From: Biscogniauxia marginata
Lineage: Eukaryota > Ascomycota > Sordariomycetes > Xylariales > Xylariaceae
DNA: 64,000 bases
Direction of reading: 5' to 3'
NCBI GenBank assembly: GCA_022695795.1
Contig: MU404085.1
Coordinates: 71,597-135,596 of the forward strand
The notes under the pieces: model-generated
What the model saw: the letters and a program-made list of their open reading frames with translations, nothing else
Databases searched by the model: none
What the model was told of the DNA's origin: nothing
In this document: positions 26,100 to 36,723 of the stretch, one piece after another
How positions within the stretch are numbered: position 1 is the first letter of the stretch
Layout: the number at the start of each line of letters is the position of its first letter
Program-made: the position numbers and the translations under genes

Positions 26100-28009
26100 A
26101 TGGCATCTAGTATACTTAACATGGCGACGACGGCTACACTCTACATGCTAGGCATTCTTATGCCACTGGTATGTTTATGCTATCCTTGCCCCTTAGTTCC
26201 GGCTCGCAGCTAATAACTCTTTTACATGTAGGTTCTTCTTTACTAAAGCTATCAGGCTGCATTTCACCCACTAAGGGCCTATCCCGGGCCGCTTGTGGCC
26301 AAGTTCACCAACGCCTATGGGGCATTTTATGTTGTTCGTCGATGTATGCATCTTGCTACATATGACGATCATTTGAAGTATGGTGAGAGCGCTATCCTCT
26401 CTCTTCAACGCCGTGTTGAAAATTATCTAATGTAAAGCAGGCTCCGTGGTTCGACTAGGGCCTAACCGCCTTGTATTCAATACTACGACGGCAGTACATG
26501 GTGAAGCTGCCTGATACCAACTTTCACCCATATGTGTATGTACTAATGACTTGGGAAGATATCTACGCCAATGCACGTGTTCATAAAGGGCGTTCATATT
26601 CCTATACAAGTCGAAGTGGGAACCCAAGTATGTGGTCTACCCTGGATATGGATGCACATCACCGGAAGCGCAAGTTGGTTGGACCTGTCGTCTCGGAGCG
26701 CTCTATGCGAGTCTTCGAGCCCACCATGAGCGCCACTACGGATGTGTTCCTGCGGCAGTTACTTAAGTCCAGTCAACAGGGCCGTCCCGTCAACATGACA
26801 GAGCGCTGTGAACGTCTCGCCGTTGACATCGTCGGCCTCCTAGCATTTGGCTACCCGCTCAATACCCAGACCGAGGAGACCAACCAGCTCGTCCCCGACT
26901 CACTCAAGACCACCAGTACTCTTAGCACGCTTATCATGGCATGGCCAGCTACGCACATTGTCGCACCTTTGGCTGGCTGGCTGGGCCGCAAAAGGGCCGC
27001 CACATTCCGTCTAGCCCTACGCAAAATGATCGGCGCGCGGATGGCTCTACCAAAGGATGCGAAACATGATTTCTATGCTCTCGCAACGGGTGAGATCTGT
27101 CCGGGAGAACAGGGCTTGAGTGCCACTGAGCTCTGGCCTGAGGCAGTCTTCTTCATAGCAGCAGGTGGGCCGGAGATGAGCATTCTTTACTTACCCCTTT
27201 ACCAGATCCCCGTGAAGGTCTGCTGACTCTACTGTTCTTTTCAGGCGGGGGCACAGTCAACCCGGCTATGACGGCATCTTTCTTCTACCTCTCACGGCAT
27301 CCGGCCGCATACGCCTAGCTCACAGAAGAGATCCGGACGACTTTCTCCTCAGGTCGTGAGATCCACCAGGCAAGGCAGCTCTTCCGCTAGGAACTAGCAC
27401 AATGCTAACCTCAACAAATAGGGTCCCAGATTATCTGGGTGTAAGTACCTACGGGCTGTCATTGACGAAGTCCTTCGCATTGCACCTGCCTCGCTCGCCT
27501 ACACGTGGCGAAAGCAAGACGCGTCCTCGGCTGCGGCCGGCGAAACTCTAGTTGTCGACGGCCATGTCATCCCACCCAGAACTGAGGTCGCTGTAAACCT
27601 TTACTCTCTCCTGCATAACGCTGAGTACTTCCCCGAACCCTTCGATTTCCGGCCCAAGCGCTGGTTAGCGCCAGGGCACGAGACAGACCAACAGCGTGAG
27701 GCTCGCGCTACCATGAGGCGTGCATTCCAACCTTTCTTGTTGGGCGATCGCGGCTGCACAGGCAAGGCAATGGCGTATCTGGAATTGAGTATGGCGTTAG
27801 CTAAGACGATATGGTACTTTGACTTTGAGAAGGCTCCGGGTGAAGCGGGCAAGGTAGGAGAGGGATTCCCAGGGAGGGCTGACTGGCGTGGTAGGCAAGA
27901 TGAGTTCCAGTTGTACGATGGTGTTGCCGTTAGTCACGACGGTCCAAACTTAGTTTTCAAGCCTCGTGAGAAGTATTGGGAGGATTTAGAGGTTGGTGAA
28001 GCAGATTGA
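26100..28009 (+). pseudogene. Cytochrome P450 with one in-frame stop
   Basis: Six exons fit in phase: 26100-26168, 26256-26382, 26441-26500, 26559-27164, 27245-27369 and 27422-28009 (525 codons). Visible parts are an N-terminal membrane anchor, AYPGPLVAKF proline-rich hinge, VRLGPNRLVFN, the ExxR motif as EVLR, FRPKRW, and the heme loop FLLGDRGCTG. The codon at 27316-27318 is TAG within a conserved helix (HPAAYA-stop-LTEEIRTTF); CAG-to-TAG is the RIP-type change. The I-helix reads AGGGT where AGGDT is usual, so the conserved acid is missing. Intron 5 has a GC donor (GCAAGG). The oxidase upstream is on the same strand, so the two may be a remnant of one metabolic cluster. The nonsense codon suggests that a full-length product is not made. 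Confidence 0.82.
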
Positions 28010-28287
28010 TATGTGGCCACTAGCGTTACAGAGTTGGATATAGTGCACTACACGTAACGAACTTCGGTTCGGATGCGTATCATACCGCCGACATAAAAAT
28101 GATTTCAAGCAAACCTTCAGCAGGGAAAAGTAAAGAACAGGCACCGATCAAAAACATGAAAATATTTTGATGTCCCCATACCCGTCATCATTTCTCAATC
28201 TTCTATCATTGACCCCGTTTACTTCCAGCTTCTCCGTCATTACTCCGCTCGTAGAGGTAGATTCTTAGCATAATGTCCCATAGCTAT

Positions 28288-29043
28288 CTAGGATGCTGCA
28301 TAAACTTCGCTACCGAAAGCACCGATGCCGTCAATCTTGTAATAGCCACCCTCATAGTCATTGTGTTTTGAGCCATAGCAATTGTCTCTCTTGCCAAGCC
28401 AGACATAGTTCTCCCCGTCTCGTTTCTTAGTCGCATGGCTACCAAGGGGGGCCTTCATAGCACGGAAGCACGTGTCGTGATCGACAACATACGTCCCCTC
28501 GCGCTCAGTGTTGTAGATAGCAAAGACGACGTTGCCAGGAGGGCCAGGCTGGGTATCATCATCTTGATTGGTCAGAGAGATGGCGTATGTGTCGGAAGTC
28601 TCGTGATCCTTGGAGATATCTGTACCCACATATGCCTTGCCTTTGAGAGCAAAGCCTGTCAGTTACCCTAGACTCTTAGTGAGAGGAGTAGACGTAAGTT
28701 TAGGCTTACAGAAACTGTCTGCAACTTGAATAAACTGGTCTACTGGGATCCATTTGCCGTGGCCGTTGCTACCGCCTTTACCGGTGATGAGGTGTCCGCA
28801 GTTCATGACCTTGTCGCGGGCCTGGAGATTGGCACTGCGACCCGCGAGACCACCATTTTCGAGTGCTCGCATCTCGGCATCAGTGATGGGGAGATTGACA
28901 CTGGAGGAACGAACCTTAAGACCACTCTCTCTCAATCTTTCAAGTTCCTCGTCCGTGATTGGGGCATTCACAGTGCCTGGTGTTGGCGTGCTGGCAACGA
29001 GGGCAGAGAGGAGAGCTATGGCGAAGAAGGGTTTGATATACAT
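28288..29043 (-). CDS. Small secreted protein with repeated prodomain
   Basis: Two exons, 28710-29043 and 28288-28655, with a 54-bp intron (28656-28709), give 233 residues. A signal peptide is clear (MYIKPFFAIALLSALVAS). The next 55 residues hold two copies of a V-N-x-P-I-T-D-x-E motif followed by about 13 residues, ending at LQARD. The mature part has a few Cys (NCGHLI, DSFC, DTCF, DNCYG) and Tyr/Gly-rich segments. I recognise no enzyme family. A secreted, processed effector-like or defence protein is possible, but only from its size and signal. It is divergent from the secreted gene at 30126. Confidence 0.85.
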
Positions 29044-29180
29044 GGTGATAGCTAATAAAAGTTTAAAAGTCGTTGATGAAGTTATTGTAAATATAGACTT
29101 GCTGGAATCTACTACTCGTAAGAATGATTAAGGTGTCTATCTGATTAGAATGGTAGTGACCGTAGGGCCTGGCTCGAAGT

Positions 29181-29187
29181 TTTTATA
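29181..29187 (-). promoter_or_regulatory. Possible TATA box of the 28288-29043 gene
   Basis: TATAAAA on the minus strand, about 140 bp upstream of the start codon. Confidence 0.35.
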
Positions 29188-29999
29188 CATAACTTCTAAT
29201 ATGTTTGGAAGCCTGGATCGTATGTAACTGTATCATCCTTTATTGAATCTATTTTTATTTCTCCATATACAGAAGACACTTAACATACTGATACGAGGTC
29301 TCGAACGGTGGTTCATCCCACATTTGGTAGGCTGTGAATGATGGCTGTCTGCTAGACTGATTACACAAGCTAAGCTATCTTGCAACTTACAGTCCTAGAT
29401 TAGGATTGATATGAGTCAATGAGCCTCATTTTTATTACACACATAGCACGATATGGATCAGCGGATTCTCCATTACCATAATGCATCATTCTAAGAATAC
29501 ATAGGTATCTAATTCAGCGTGGGGGCTGAGGGAAACCTGTACTTTTTATTGGTTTAGTCTTGTACCTAAGCAGCCACTTTCGTTTTATACCCTGATATGG
29601 AGGAGTTTGTGTTAGTTTCATTTATATTGTGGCTGAAGTTCCTACCTCGATGGCGCTCATCCCAAAAGCCACAACACTACAATGTGGACTTAGGTATAGG
29701 GTTTTAATCTCTAGATACGAACATTTTGTTTTTAAAATAGAGCAACACGCAGTACTATAGAGGAATATGACGCCAAGTCATTGCCATCGTTCTTATGAGA
29801 CGATGATAAGCTCGGAGTATTCTATTATTAAATCAGAGGAAAGGGGTAATAGGATTTCTGATATTGCCCTCTAACTCAAACCTGTCGTATCGGTTCGACT
29901 TGTAGGAGCGGTTTCTACTTTAAGATTATAGCAACAAAGTCACATTTAGGAAGCATCTATTATAGGTAGTCTGTTGTAGTGCACACCTAATATCTCTCT

Positions 30000-30008
30000 T
30001 ATATAAAG
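30000..30008 (+). promoter_or_regulatory. Possible TATA box of the 30126 gene
   Basis: TATATAAAG about 120 bp upstream of the ATG, a usual distance for a fungal TATA element when a 5' UTR is present. Confidence 0.4.
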
Positions 30009-30125
30009 CTCCCTGATAACTGCCACATTCAGCGGAAATAATCTATATATTCAACCTTCATACTCATCTTCAATCATATATTATCCAATAATTGTTGAAA
30101 ACAATCTTGTCTACCTACTGCAACA

Positions 30126-30866
30126 ATGGTATCCTTCAAGAATATCTTCTTGCTCGGGGTCACGCTCCTCAGCGTTACCCTTGCTATTCCAGCAAGCTAT
30201 CCTGTCGACCTTTCTGTTACGGATCGGGCTACTCTCTTGGAGGGAAAGAGCTACGTAGTTGAGTCTGTCGTGCGCAGTGTTGAAGACAACACCGACTCGA
30301 CCAGCCTCACTAAACGTGCTGGCCGGATGACTCTCCAATGGTCCCCCCAGGGCCGCTTTTTATTTCTTCTAGGAGCCTCATTCCCACAAGCTGTCATTGA
30401 TGGGTTTTACGGACTAGGGGAAGGCGGGCCTGCTAAGGCACTACTCTCCAATTTTCACGAATGGTTCTCTCAGAACCAGCTCCTCCATCAGCGTGCATGG
30501 CTCCTTTTCGTCGGATCTTCTAAAGGCGGAGTCTACGGCAAGGCCGGTGGTGCCATCGTCAACGATTTTGGGTTCGCGTTCGATACGGCTCGTTTTTATA
30601 GCGCTTCTGACATACAGGACCTGTTAGACGCTATATATGCCTGGGCTACACAGAATGGCGGCATAGTGCAGGTTATTGCCCGGCCCAACGGCTTCTTCGA
30701 CCCTGGTATCATTGGTGCTGGACAGAAGCGAGACGTTGAGGAGAGATCGAGGGGAAATACTTGCCCGAACAACACAAACCTTCTTCAATATGCCACCGAA
30801 GACGTCTCAACTGACATCGACATTAACAGAGACATTCGCTGGGTTGGGGAATGTGATGAGGCGTGA
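30126..30866 (+). CDS. Secreted protein of unknown function with Kex2-like site
   Basis: A single exon of 246 residues. The signal peptide is residues 1-20 (hydrophobic, ending LAIPA). A prosegment follows with VDLSVTDRATLL, resembling the repeated V-N-x-P-I-T-D motif of the neighbouring secreted protein. A dibasic LTKR site at about 61-64 suggests Kex2 processing, and QKRDVEER near residue 200 may be a second site. The core is Gly/Phe-rich with little Cys; only NTCPNN and GECDEA near the C-terminus carry Cys and could pair. The start ATG follows a run CAACA, a good fungal context. I do not recognise the family. Confidence 0.85.
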   Translation: MVSFKNIFLLGVTLLSVTLAIPASYPVDLSVTDRATLLEGKSYVVESVVRSVEDNTDSTSLTKRAGRMTLQWSPQGRFLFLLGASFPQAVIDGFYGLGEGGPAKALLSNFHEWFSQNQLLHQRAWLLFVGSSKGGVYGKAGGAIVNDFGFAFDTARFYSASDIQDLLDAIYAWATQNGGIVQVIARPNGFFDPGIIGAGQKRDVEERSRGNTCPNNTNLLQYATEDVSTDIDINRDIRWVGECDEA

Positions 30867-31340
30867 AAGGGTCACTTTAAATATCCTTCGGGCCAGTCAC
30901 TTTCACACATAATGTCGTGAGAAAAGACGAAGGTATAGGGATCTGATAACGCTAGATTGATGGTTATTGCTCGCACACACATGCACACACACATATATGT
31001 AACAAGGAGACTCTATAGGACTGTGTGGATAGGCCAGGATCCCCATATTCAATCATGATCTAATTGTGTCGTTGCGGGTTAACGGATGCTATGTCTGTCA
31101 AGGAGCACTACGGCAACGGGCGGGTATGCTTTGTTCAGAAAAATACAGATTAATCAGTGGTGAATGGGACGCGTTGATAATGTGTATTTCATGCTTACAT
31201 TGTTTGCACGCCCCAAGTGCACACGAGTAGGTATACAATTATCCCATTTCCGCTCGTAATTGTACCAAACCTCCCTTGCACAAACAGTAACCTCCAGGCT
31301 TTTTACATTCGAGATACCTATTCAAGAACTGCTTCCCACC
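30867..31340. other. Intergenic region
   Basis: Contains a short ACACAC/ATATAT stretch near 30975-31000. No gene is seen. Confidence 0.5.
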
Positions 31341-32300
31341 ATGTCGGCGAACCACCCATCTCTTCCTACCCTGGTCTTCCCAAATCCTCCTTCGCCACTG
31401 CCGGCTGAGTCAAGCCAGCAAAATCTCACAGCCATGTCGCGTACTAATACCTTCAAGAGTTTGTCTGGAGATGTAAACAACTACTCTCCCAACGTCTCCG
31501 AGGCCGTTCAGCTGGAAAGTCTGCAGATGCAACCCCCGTCTTTCTCTGACCTATCCGTTGGTACCTGCTTTCTACTAGATTGGCTTCCGGACGAAACTCT
31601 ACTACGAATACTAAATTCCACCATGGGAAGCGACAAGGACTCTCCATTCTTCCCCGAAATCTGCCTGGAGAGACACAACAGACTTGAAGGTCCGACCACG
31701 GCCCCCAAATATGCTTTCAGTGATGGAAGGTTCCCTCCATCACAGATAAATCATATCGGCGACTGGTTAGCTATCAATTCCACCTGTCGTCGCATCCGAC
31801 GGATAGGAACGGAATCCTTCTTCGGCAACAAGATGGTCACCATGACCTGGGCGTTCGCCAATCAGCTCCACAGCAATGGCAGCTCGCCTAGCCTAAACAA
31901 ACTAAACCAGATGCTTACATTGTGTTGGATCCGGTCTATATTATTACTGTTCGACTTGTCCCCATCTCCAGCATCGGGATTGCTACAGCTCCCGAAACTC
32001 TTGCCCTCATTCACAAGGCTTCAGAAATGCACATTGATGTTCATATTCCGGGGGCGTGGACGCTGGTCCAACGATACTGAATTGGAAAGCCTGGATATGC
32101 CTGCTGAGATGAAGAAGCTGCTATATGGTATCGGAATGCGTAAGGACTTGGAGCTCAAGGTAACGGTTCCCAGTATGTCGGAGTGGGATACCTGCAACGA
32201 AAAATTGGTACAGGAAGTTTATCCAATGCTGAGATGGAAAGCGGACATGTTAGCGAGGATGGAGAGAGGGGGCTTGAATCAAGCTCTCCCCAATAACTGA
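31341..32300 (+). CDS. F-box-like protein
   Basis: A single exon of 319 residues starting at the first ATG (31341); the frame is open further 5' but without ATG. After a Pro/Ser-rich N-terminus, residues 80-93 read DWLPDETLLRILNS, followed by WLAINSTCRRIRRI, the pattern of an F-box helix pair that would bind Skp1 in an SCF ubiquitin ligase. No leucine-rich or WD repeats are evident. It is small for an F-box protein and the match rests on a short motif, so the assignment is moderate. Confidence 0.65.
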   Translation: MSANHPSLPTLVFPNPPSPLPAESSQQNLTAMSRTNTFKSLSGDVNNYSPNVSEAVQLESLQMQPPSFSDLSVGTCFLLDWLPDETLLRILNSTMGSDKDSPFFPEICLERHNRLEGPTTAPKYAFSDGRFPPSQINHIGDWLAINSTCRRIRRIGTESFFGNKMVTMTWAFANQLHSNGSSPSLNKLNQMLTLCWIRSILLLFDLSPSPASGLLQLPKLLPSFTRLQKCTLMFIFRGRGRWSNDTELESLDMPAEMKKLLYGIGMRKDLELKVTVPSMSEWDTCNEKLVQEVYPMLRWKADMLARMERGGLNQALPNN

Positions 32301-33541
32301 CTTTAGTGGCTTGCACTAGTTAAGGCATGAAACGGTAAAGAGAACTACAAGTACAAGCCTGAATGGGAATAAAGGGGTGTTTTATATGTATGAAGACCGC
32401 TGGCGTATGTATACTTAATTCTGCTCTTCTCACAACAACGTCGTTCGTTCTATTAATGAATAGAACCATTCAACTATATAATATTGGCACTATGAACTGT
32501 TTTACAAAAAGCTCACATATGACTAGGATCAGCTCTTCGTGATAAGTAACGTCCAGGCTAGGATATATAATGTACCAGTCGCATAGCAGCTACAAATAGG
32601 TCTATACAAATGCTAAGAAATTGTGATTCACCAGTCTCACTGAGCGGCAGCTACTAAATAATGTATTCTTATCTATATATTAATGGCCTAAAATATCAAA
32701 TACTTACTAGGTACTAAAGACTTTCATTGTGTATTATTAATTTACCAAGCCTCGTCACGTTGCTCTACTTTTTCAAGGCATAGGTAGGTGCGTGCGGTTG
32801 AACCATCCCGTGTTCTCCGACATTTCTTCTTACATATTAGGATAACAAGATGCTGCAGATTTCTCTTACAACCGGTTCCTATTCAAGTAGTTATAAATAT
32901 GATCCCTTGGCAGACCCTGCTGAAAATATTTAATCGTACAAGTCCCTATTTGCGGATCAAACACATGTAGAGATAAACAAAAAAAGAAATATTAGACAGA
33001 TAGTTAACCAATATGTTTTGGTGTAGGTAAGATACAGTAACCTTTCTCTCCCCTACGCCGGATTGCATAGCTCCCCTTGTTCTCCCCTCCATAGTCGCAG
33101 GGCCTAGATGTCGAAGAGTTGGGGTATGCTACGGAGAAGACCATGACTATCTCGCGCCTCGATATACCCAATGTCAGTTAACTCATAATTACATAGATAT
33201 GTAGCGCTTGGAGTGCGCTGATTGAGTGTATCTTCGAATCTTTTGGGAATATGAGATATCGCTTTAGCTTCGTATTTTCAATTGGGCAGCTCTCACACCA
33301 TGTGTCTATCATTACGGAAGTTTCGCCATTGATTCATACATGAGGATCGACTGCCGTCTAGTAGGTATGTCAGTGAGGGGTCATCAATACTTCGGCGTAC
33401 ATTTACTCCGGAAGCTGGGTTCCATGGGGATAAATTCCGCTAGTTAAATCATTCAAGGGGGCATATATTAACGAGCCACTTATGAGCTTACATATCTGCT
33501 CTTGTATGCGAATCTGTAATTGTTTGAATGATGTGCTCGTC
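32301..33541. other. Intergenic region
   Basis: About 1.2 kb with no supportable gene. Small open frames at 32788-32970 and 33403-33726 (minus) show no family features, and the latter overlaps the first exon of the glycosidase-like gene. Confidence 0.5.
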
Positions 33542-36435
33542 ATGATACGCTTCGCTATAGTCCTCAAACTCTCGTTGTTTCTGGGTCTTGTGAATTGTGG
33601 TGTCATTGATAGGTCTGCCGGTTCAGCTTTCCCTGGCTTGTAAGGCTTATACTCATCATTTTCAAGGCGTAGTATAGTGTCGAAGTATAATGTCATCCGT
33701 ACAAACCTAATCGACAATGATACCACGCCTCTTCAAGTCGGAAATGGAAATTTCGCCTACAATGTCGACAACACTGGGATGCAGGTTAGTTTCGGAAGTC
33801 TTTACAACTTTGTATGATATGAATAAGCATTAATTTGATGGTACAGACGTTTCTACCTTTCAACACCTTGTCAAGCTGGGCCTGGCATAATGACTCTTTG
33901 CCAGCCAATGGGTAAGGCTATATAAGTCGTCTACGTCCGCCTATCTAGCTAAATAATATACAGGGAAGAGATAAGTGACTATCATGGTGTGACCATGGTG
34001 ACACATGGTAGAAATGTCACTTACGACATACCTAACCCGGAGCTACCTGAAGCCTCGCAGTGGCTAATATCCAATCCTAATCGTATCAATCTAGGTCGCA
34101 TTGGTCTGAAGTACCGAGGCACAACGTTATCTGCGGATAAAATATTAGAGCCAATTCAAAAGCTCGATCTGTGGAATGGGACCATCATATCGACGTTTAA
34201 CATCGACGGTGAAACAGTCGAAGTGATTACTCAGGGAGACTTCGAAACAGATGCTGTCTCCATCCAAATCGAGTCCAAACTCATTTCCTCGGGGGCCCTA
34301 GAAGTTGAGTTAGACTTTCCATACCCACCAATACACAGCACGAAGTACAAGTACGAGGTCTTCGTTGGCGTCTATGACTTCCCCCTGAATCATAGTACGT
34401 CTATTCGTGAGGGGAGTATCCGGGATACGACACATATCTACCACAAGTTACAGAATACTAGTTACTTTCTGAACCTACGATGGCCTTCCAATTCACCTCT
34501 TGCATTATCTAAGAATGACCCTGAAGGATCGACCGCCATCACGGCCCATCGCTATACTCTATCTCCTAGCTCTAAGGTTGGTCCCTCTTCTAGTGTGCTA
34601 GCCTTCACGGCCCACTTCTCGCCCAAGAAGCGAGAAGCCCCCCTACCGTCAACTATACAGAAGCGTAACACTGTAAGTTGGAACCAGTACTGGAGCCAAG
34701 GGGGTTTCGTGGACATAACGTCGTCCTCAAACCCGAAAGCGGACGAGCTCCAACGACGGATAATTCTCTCTCAATATCACGTTCGCGTTAATAGCGCAGC
34801 GGACGGACAGTCGCCCCAAGAAAGCGGGCTTATGAATAACGGGTGGTATGGTAAGGTCCACCGGCTCAATCCTATCTATGACTCAAGCACCTTCTAAGTT
34901 CGGATAGGAAAATTCCACATGGAAATGGTGGTGTGGCACAATGCACACTGGATCACATGGGGCCGACAGAAGCATTTCGACGACATATTTCCAAAGCTCT
35001 ACGAGACGTTGCTACCCTCGTCACTTGCGCGAGCGAGGTCTATGGGCTGGGGTGGAGCAAGGTAATGGCAACCACCCGAAAAGCCAAATAGAACATAATA
35101 GGTTTTAATCCTGATTTATTAAGATGGCCGAAAATGACTGAGATCGGCACCGGCGTGAGCTCGCCAGGGGGTATCAACGGTCTCCTTTTATGGCAGCAGG
35201 TACGGAAGCTTATTCAAAACTACTTTACTTTATCCGGGGTTAGAGATTTGCGCTGATCAAATACTTAAAACATTGAAGCCGCATCCGATGTACCTGGCGG
35301 AATTAGCTTACACGGCAAAGCCGACGCGGCAGACTCTCGAGCGCTGGGACCGCGTGCTAACAGCAACGGCTGACTACCTGGCCTCGTACGCGTGGAAGAA
35401 CGAGACCTCTGGCAAATACGACCTAGGGCCGCCGTAGGTTGATTAAAACACTCCTCACACCAACTCTATTAACTAATGGAGTATAGTGCATACGGCGTCA
35501 CCGAGAACACGCCCCCGTCTGAATCTCTCAACCTAGCCTACGAGGTCAGTATAAACCCCCGCACGGAAACGGTAAAAAGATAGTTAAAAAAAAGAAAAAG
35601 AAAAGGGGCGGAGCGGAAGCGAACCACTCTAATCAACACCGCACAGATCGCCTACTGGCGCTACGCCCTCGACATAGCACGCACGTGGAAGACGCGCCTC
35701 GACCGCCCCGTGCCCCCGCAATGGACGACCGTGTCCTCGCTCCTCGCCCCGCCGCCGCGCACCGAAGACGGCCTGTACGCCGTGTACGCGGGGCTGAACA
35801 GCACGTGGTGGGCGGACGCCGAGCTCGCGGCCGACCCGCGCAGCCTCGTCATGCTCCGGGGGTTGCTGCCCGACACGCCGGCCGTGGACGCCGGGGCGGC
35901 GCGGCGCACGGCCGACCGCGTCGCCGCCGCGTGGGCCGACGGCGCGATCCGCGGCTGGGGGCGCCCCGTCCTGGCGATCAACTCGGCGCGGATCGGGGAC
36001 CCCGCGCGCGCCGTGCGTCACCTCACGGCGTTTGATTACTGGGTTTTCGATGATGCCGGTTCGTGGGGCTTCTCCTCCTAGATACGCTTGAGGCATATCG
36101 GGGGTATACATGCTGATCTTTTGTTTCTTCTCGGCCAATTAGGTTTCGCGGTGAGAGGGGGCGATGGTAAGCCCCTTCACCCTTTTTGGTGTAGTGGTGT
36201 GCTGTTATGGCTAATAGGTTTTACAGGTGGCACACCGCCTCCGTTCATACCTGGCAACGCCGCATTTTTATATGCTGGTGAGTATCTGGGGTGCTTTTTA
36301 CTGTATCATTAAGCTGATGAAATCAAAGTGGCATATATGGCAGCCGGCTGGCAGGGCTCGGATGGTGATGCGCCTGGATTCCCGAAGGACGGAACTTGGA
36401 CGGTAAAATATGAGGGGCTGCTTAAAGCTTTGTGA
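33542..36435 (+). CDS. Secreted six-hairpin glycosidase-like protein, 12 exons
   Basis: Exons are 33542-33612, 33673-33784, 33847-33911, 33964-34850, 34908-35061, 35124-35199, 35279-35433, 35487-35544, 35647-36058, 36143-36166, 36227-36277 and 36329-36435. All phases agree and sum to 723 codons plus stop. A signal peptide (MIRFAIVLKLSLFLGLVNC) starts exon 1. The pattern PLQVGNGNFAYNVDNTGMQTF followed by LPFNTLSSWAWHNDSLP, then MNNGWYGKFHMEMVVWHNAHW, GGTPPPFIPGNAAFL and AAGWQG, is what I associate with fungal (alpha/alpha)6 six-hairpin glycosidase-like proteins; substrate is unknown. Exon 9 (35647-36058) is far richer in G and C than the others. Acceptors of introns 5, 6 and 11 are AAG. Confidence 0.88.
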
Positions 36436-36723
36436 TGAATGGCACTTCGCACAGATGAGTCTCGGTCAGTGTGAGAATTCATTGGCTTTGGGACAGTGAA
36501 CTAGAATGTTTGTCTAGTAGATCTAAATCAAGTCTACCACTATATTATATTTAGCAGTCTTGTCTTAATGTACATTATATGTGTGCACGGATGGCGCGCT
36601 GAAAATAAGAAAGGTTAATGGAATACAGGCTCGTCTCTCCGGTTTTGAGGACTAAAAATACAATATCCCAATGCACTTAATAACAGTCTACCGGTAGCCC
36701 TGAGCTGACCAAGTTCCCTCTAT

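Larger units (their letters stand above)
29044..30125. other. Divergent intergenic region between two secreted-protein genes
   Basis: This region is about 1.1 kb and moderately AT-rich. It presumably carries both promoters; TATA-like motifs are seen at 29181-29187 (minus) and 30000-30008 (plus). I see no gene. Confidence 0.55.

Noticed and set aside
26241..26247. An in-frame TAA early in the P450
   Set aside because: Moving the acceptor to 26255 places it in the intron, where TACTAAAG is a good branch site.
27388..27393. A second in-frame stop (CGC TAG) in the P450
   Set aside because: It falls inside a GC-AG intron (27370-27421) that restores the expected ExxR-region spacing, so it is not a coding stop.
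33403..33726. 107-codon minus frame near the glycosidase-like gene
   Set aside because: Overlaps exons 1 and 2 of a well-supported gene on the other strand and resembles nothing known.
35629..36138. Long overlapping frames on both strands (up to 169 codons)
   Set aside because: By-products of the GC-rich exon 9, where stop codons are rare.
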